A stretch of DNA of 64,000 nucleotides from Watersipora subatra (taxonomy: Eukaryota > Bryozoa > Gymnolaemata > Cheilostomatida > Watersiporidae). Both the position numbers and the translations under genes were made by a program. Positions 59,086 through 64,000 of this stretch are shown here, piece after piece. The stretch spans positions 42,868,776 through 42,932,775 of the forward strand of contig NC_088713.1 of assembly GCF_963576615.1 (NCBI RefSeq), given 5' to 3'. How positions within the stretch are numbered: the first letter of the stretch is position 1; each line of letters opens with the position of its first letter. The notes under the pieces were generated by a model. That model was not told the origin of the DNA and searched no databases. It worked only from the letters and a program-made list of their open reading frames with translations.

Positions 59086-60499
59086 GATTGATGTGTATGC
59101 AGGCAATGAATTTATGTACAATTTCACTACCAAATATTTTAGTAAAGCTAGACACCTTTGGCTAAAGAGTGCTAGATATAGGTCAAAACAAGCCAGTGAC
59201 AAATCTCATGTTATGCATCCTTGTTTGGACACTTTATTTCTAAAGTGTTTAATGCATTGGAAGTTTAACATAAAAGTGTGCCAAGAATGCACAAAGAACA
59301 TTGATAGCAATAACTGCATAGTACTGACAGCAATAACTGAATAGAACATGATGTTTAATTAAAATGTAACATAAAAATAAACGTTTTATTTTGTTTTGGT
59401 AAGCTTGCAGCAAAAATGTTTGCTGTGCACATAAAATATTGTTTTGCTCCAAATACTTTACAAACAAGTAATAATAACTTTATTGATGCAAATTGTACTG
59501 AAATTATATTTGCTACGAGCACCAATGGAAGTCAAAATAAGTAATACAATTCTTACAGACCTTTTAAAAACAATGGCCTTTGCTGCTACAGAAAAGTGAG
59601 TAGACCCATAGGAAGAGAAGTATATGTTCTTATACTGCTAAAACTACCTTTGGTTCAGAAATGAGATTTGAAAAGAGCAATGAATTATTATAAGCATTGG
59701 CAAAATGTTTGGGATGGATAGGAAACAAAGCTGGGTATTGCACATGCTGGTAATTTAGCTAATGTAAATAGATTTCCTACACTACCTAATTGAAAGCATC
59801 AATGCAAAATCTAAATACATGTAAATACTTACTAGCCATAGTACAGAGTGACCTTTTAATGTTTGTCAACATAACATCCGTACCGCTTTGAGCATCTTGA
59901 AATTATATTAAAGTTGCTTTCATTATGAGCTCCCTTTGACATTTTAAAGTATTAAAATGGGCAAATACAAGTTGCATTTTCAGAGAACTTTTAAATTCAA
60001 GTCATATGCCACAAAAAGTTCCTCTGCGTTGTTTGTAGTATATTCTAAAAGTGCTAACACTACATTTGTTTTAAATTTTAAAGTTGACACAAATAATTGA
60101 GCAAATTATGTAGCTTATTAGTAAAACTTTTGTTAACATCAGCAAACAAACTGCATACATGCTGCCCGATACCGAAGGCCAAAAATAATAATATATATTG
60201 CTATTTATATTTTAACCAATAGTTTTGCAGTTTTGTTATTGTACAGCAATTTGTATAAAACCTACTGTATTTCAGGTTTGAGTAACTATGAGTTTTAGTA
60301 GTGTTCTGGCCCTTCCTATCGCGTGTTTTCAACATTTTGAGGTAATAATTAAAAGCCATGAGTTGAATTGCGCAACTTCAGCAGCATCATATATATATAT
60401 ATATCATTCGCCAAACTCATTGTCTTGAATCATCAAAGTTCACTAAATCATTCAAAAGGAAATACATACACTTGTATCTCTAATTCTTTTATAGCTTTA

Positions 60500-61190
60500 C
60501 CCTTTTACTGCCACCCATGTACAAACTAAGCTATCGGCCTACCGCCAGCCATTTCACCGAAAATTGCCAATTTAGCTTCATGATATGTACATGAAGCATG
60601 TATACTATTTTGTTTCAACTTCAAAGTTTATCTATAAACTTTTTGTAATATATTTTATTTTGCTAAAATGTTAACATATAGTGCTATGCAAAAATCAATG
60701 TACCTTCACTTTGTGCATTGCTAAAGCTATGTGAAGCTACGATCGCTACGAAGCTAAAACGATGCTCTACAATGTCCCTTACACTTAAAAAAACTATTAT
60801 TTTCACTATCATCAGAGTCACTGCTGCTAATTTAATTATCTGTGTAATCACAAAAATCTGAATTTGAATTGACTATAGTGTCATCAACATACATGTAAGT
60901 AATTATATGTTTTTTGAATTGCGCGATACTTAACAAAACTTACACAAAAAATGTTCATTTTTATTTTGGAAATTCTCAAAAAAAAATTTGAAACTGCTTG
61001 GTTATCTTAGACTAATCTATTAGAGAAATATTCGAACCACACTGAAAATACCATCAAAGTTTTAAAATCATCCGTTATGTTTTTAATGGATAATAAAATT
61101 AGGTGACCACGCAATTGTTGGAAAATTCGCAAAAATATGCATACGGCAGTTGCTGATAGATTTAGCATAAATTCGCATACGGTAGGGTAA
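60500..61190 (-). mobile_element. MITE family M, copy 3, reverse orientation
   Basis: Reverse-complemented, it begins near TTACCCTACCGTATGCGAAT and matches copies 1 and 2 (GCGAATTTTCC, CAATTGCGTGGTCACC, TAATTTTATTA). The other end, CCCTTTTACTGCCACCCATG at about 60500, matches the right end of copy 1. The TTAA sites are eroded. Confidence 0.65.
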
Positions 61191-62034
61191 GAGTAAAAAC
61201 CAACAAAATATTTGTCAATCTCCTGCCTCTAAACATGATATCTCAAATCTGATAATTACTCTCAGTGTTGACTGAGTAACTAAAAGTGGTAATGAGTAAC
61301 CATGGAAAACTATTCATTTTATATAATTATGCAATTGCTCAGCAATTGCAACCATGACTCATAAAGACTAAGAAGAGCAATACTAAATCTCTTTGCTACG
61401 CTACATTCCTTTGATTGGTTTGCGCTATTTATATTATGTAATCTGCCAATAATAGATGAATAGAACACAAAAGTGGCATAATGGTTTATGTAAGCGTTTA
61501 AATAATACAATGCCTGTAAAAATTAACAACTTTTCTTACTGAAGCTATGGCTATATCAAATTATTACACTAATTTTTGGCTCGCATGTATAATGTGCTAT
61601 TTTACAGCAACTTATTGCAATATCGCATACCTTTAATTTGATGTCTGCAAATCAGTCTTTGGTGTGGGCCATCAATGCTTCTCATCCAGCAGTTATCTAT
61701 AACTTAAGCGTCATTGATTATTTGCAACTATACAAAGAAAAACTACTTTTGGGCATGCTGTTACATTCTTACGTCAGGTATACATTTGCTAGTTACAGTA
61801 AAACTTTGTACAGTATATTTTGTGTTGGTGAATTTAAAGTTTTGCTTATCATAGTGACTTTGCCAAAACGTCAAACTTTACTACATTTCAAAATACAACC
61901 TTACTGATAAAATGTTTTATAGTTTGTAATCTATAATTATGTATATGTTAAAAAATATTATAAATTTCGGTAGACGAAACCTTGATTATTTTGACATATT
62001 TTTTATGCAAACCAACGTGTAATTAGCAACATAC

Positions 62035-62121
62035 CTTTTCTAGAAAAGAACATCCAACTTTGTCTAATACTCTCTGCCATCTGATAAATATGCCATCTTG
62101 GCAATAATGCTTACCAAGTTT
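62035..62121 (-). pseudogene. broken copy of the Tudor-like exon
   Basis: Same acceptor style (TTTTTGTAG, then AAAC), same donor context (GTATGTTGC) and similar intron sequence as the exon at 56381-56461. In the ancestral frame it reads YLSDGREY and then meets stops. The frame starting at the acceptor stays open for 29 codons but no longer resembles a Tudor domain. It is an inactivated duplicate. Confidence 0.55.
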
Positions 62122-62404
62122 CTACAAAAATGAAAAGATAATTCAAGTAGCATAAACAGATATACAAACCAAAATGAATGCAAAATACACATTTTAGTTC
62201 ACTGGTTAGGTTTTTTTTGGCAAACTTGAATGTCTGCCTCCTACTACTGAAGCTCTATAAAACAGTTAAGCTCTTAATTACTATACAATTACTACACAAG
62301 ATTCAAACTAAATACTAAAAGTTTCAAAATTCAAAGGCTGCATATACCCACTTACTTGCTTATGCCTATGCATGTACTACTATTACTTACAAAATCATAA
62401 CTGA

Positions 62405-63635
62405 AATACGCAAACTCTCACTATTCATGATAACAATAATACAATTACTTTATGATCATGTTATTCTAATAACAGTTTTGACTGTTGGTAGAACCACATT
62501 AATAACGTTACTTATCATTATAAAAAAACATCAAAAATTATAATAATAATAACTGAAAATAGATTAAAGTTGGAGAATTAACTGATTCACTAAAATAACT
62601 ATTAATTGTCAGCTGGCGTGTCTGTGTTGATGTTACAAAACTGAACATTCGTGTAACAATAATAAAGTCAAAATTTAGGACTTTACAAAAAGTTTTGATT
62701 TTTTCCTTTTTGGTAATATAATGCTGACCTTTCTTGACTTTTCTATGCAGAACAATATCAGCGGTTGGATGACATAAACGGATGTAAAAAATATATCAAA
62801 CGTGTTCTGTGCTACATTCCTTAAAAATTATAATAATTGAAACATACTTTTTTCACGCTAGTCCTATTTCAATATTAAATAAAATTTATACTGCTTTTCT
62901 ACAACTGTATGTTTCAAGTAAATAAGCTGTAAATTGACTAAAATAACATGAACAACTTACCGAATGTGACTTGCTCCCTTACATGTAGTCATTCTGCTGC
63001 TACCAAGCTCTAGTAGACTACATGGGTGAAGAACTAATAGTCCTAACAGCCACAGCAACATTATAACAGCCACATCTCTCTAGCTGTTATATACTGTGGT
63101 TATACTTTTGCCACTTTACTTCAATAAATTTAAAAAATCAATTCTTCGACTAAAAAACCATCTCTCAGGTATTGCGTTTGGATGCAAAGTTTCAAAAAAA
63201 GATTTATTTTGTGGCTGGATGCAACGGCATCGAAAATATGAATTGTACTGATTATAGACTTATTTAAACTTTTACTACAGCCATGCTTAAACATCAGTTG
63301 AAACCATAATGTGCAATTATTGTGAATTTTCACAAAAAAGATCAGATCAATGAGAAACCTTGCAAAAAAAGGGAGTGCTTAAATGGCAGTCTTGAAAACT
63401 ATAAAGAGGGTCAGCAAATAAATTGTAATGTATTGTAGTTTGTTAATATACAACTTTATTTCTCAAATCTATTAAAGCTATCATGAATATTAGCAAAACT
63501 GACTGTATCCGACATAGCTGCTAATTCTTTGTATTTGCTGATGCTTAGTCATAAACTTATTGCAATATGTTTTTAAATAGATTGTGCTATTAACTGAAAC
63601 GATACCAAAACAGTTAAAAGTAAGAATGTTTTAAA
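62405..63635. other. no supported gene
   Basis: AT-rich; one 67-codon minus frame at 63130-63333 without domain signal. Confidence 0.4.
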
Positions 63636-63639
63636 ATTG

Positions 63640-63916
63640 ATATATGCCTCCTAGTTCCATATATAAGAGCCTCCTAGGGTTTATAATTTATTGATAGAAA
63701 ATTACACATTTATGTTGGAGTTGTCTCCTCTTTTCCATATATATGAATATAGATATATAAGGCGATTATGGGAATCATGTTTAAAATACTTCTATAGGGT
63801 TGTTAAGCACTATAAACACTGCTAGAATTAGGAGGCTCCCTGGACGCCTCCTAATTTTTCAGAGCCTCCTAACATGGATTATATATTGATAGAAGCCTCC
63901 TAGTTGGGAAATATAG

Positions 63917-63920
<4 letters not shown>
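63640..63920. repeat. AGGAGGC-family dispersed repeat, copy 4
   Basis: ATGCCTCCTAGTTCC, GAGCCTCCTAGGG, GGAGTTGTCTCCTC, ATTAGGAGGCTCCC, ACGCCTCCTAATTT, GAGCCTCCTAACATGG and AAGCCTCCTAGTTGGG occur in a row, in both orientations, leading into (TA)n. The spacing of several is close to the 29-base satellite monomer. Confidence 0.75.

Positions 63921-63985
<65 letters not shown>
63921..63985. repeat. (TA)n microsatellite
   Basis: Uninterrupted TA tract of 65 bases. Confidence 0.95.
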
Positions 63986-63988
<3 letters not shown>

Positions 63989-64000
63989 ACCGAGCAAAAG
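63986..64000 (+). repeat. 15-base motif beside (TA)n, copy 2
   Basis: GGGACCGAGCAAAAG, the exact reverse complement of 48822-48836, again abutting (TA)n. Truncated by the window end. Confidence 0.75.

Larger units (their letters stand above)
59090..62400 (+). repeat. segmental duplication 2, copy B
   Basis: Colinear partner of 54440-56790 (anchors in that entry), expanded by the MITE at about 60.5-61.2 kb and other sequence. It is more decayed in the exon region. Confidence 0.55.

Noticed and set aside
59551..59595. short + strand exon between TTCTTACAG and GTGAGT
   Set aside because: Good borders but only about 14 codons, with no partner exon or conservation seen.
61638..61907. 89-codon + strand frame
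   Set aside because: Its start is a duplicated segment (partner at 54.6 kb) in which the frame is not conserved.

Overview
This looks like nuclear DNA from a multicellular animal, probably an invertebrate. It is AT-rich and gene-poor. Its few coding stretches are short exons with GT-AG borders and conserved reading phase. It is full of animal-type DNA transposons (piggyBac-like, pogo/Tigger-like, many short TIR elements), tRNA-derived SINEs, (TA)n tracts, a minisatellite and a satellite block. There are no bacterial operons, CRISPR arrays or rRNA/tRNA gene clusters. A marine lophotrochozoan is my guess from the general character; nothing in the window proves the phylum.

Layout. 0-13 kb: (TA)n with an AGGAGGC-rich repeat, degenerate tRNA-like SINEs, a small dispersed repeat family and a perfect 32-bp palindrome; no firm gene. 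13-18.3 kb: two copies of a duplicated segment, each carrying the same pair of short terminal exons on the + strand; one copy is split by a TIR element, and a pogo-related MITE lies beside the other. 18.3-19.9 kb: a TTAA-flanked, piggyBac-type MITE that contains a 42-bp x 14 minisatellite. 21-34.5 kb: an inverted pair of a ~1 kb repeat carrying a gene fragment, a long-TIR element, a decayed ~2.2-kb piggyBac element with transposase remains, more TTAA MITEs and a near-perfect 73-nt hairpin. 35.4-35.8 kb: a likely terminal exon with polyA signal.

37.7-47.4 kb holds the best gene: four minus-strand exons whose phases all fit. They encode the GDSG-containing end of a trypsin-like (PA clan) domain, a hydrophilic linker and two equal 135-nt leucine-rich-repeat exons. 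The large intron between the LRR exons contains a complete but dead pogo/Tigger element (TA target duplication, 26-bp TIRs) and a tRNA-derived SINE.

48.6-52.1 kb: (TA)n, then a satellite of about thirteen ~203-bp units, each made of seven ~29-bp monomers (a higher-order repeat). 52-62.5 kb: a duplicated region with a Tudor-like minus-strand exon (intact at 56.4 kb, broken at 62.1 kb), a C-terminal exon (open at 53.7 kb, broken at 52.3 kb), two related MITEs and a TIR element with internal palindromes. The window ends in another AGGAGGC/(TA)n unit whose last 15 bases match, inverted, a site at 48.8 kb.

The genes do not form one pathway. The window shows sparse exons in duplicated segments being reshaped by several cut-and-paste transposon families and their non-autonomous derivatives.
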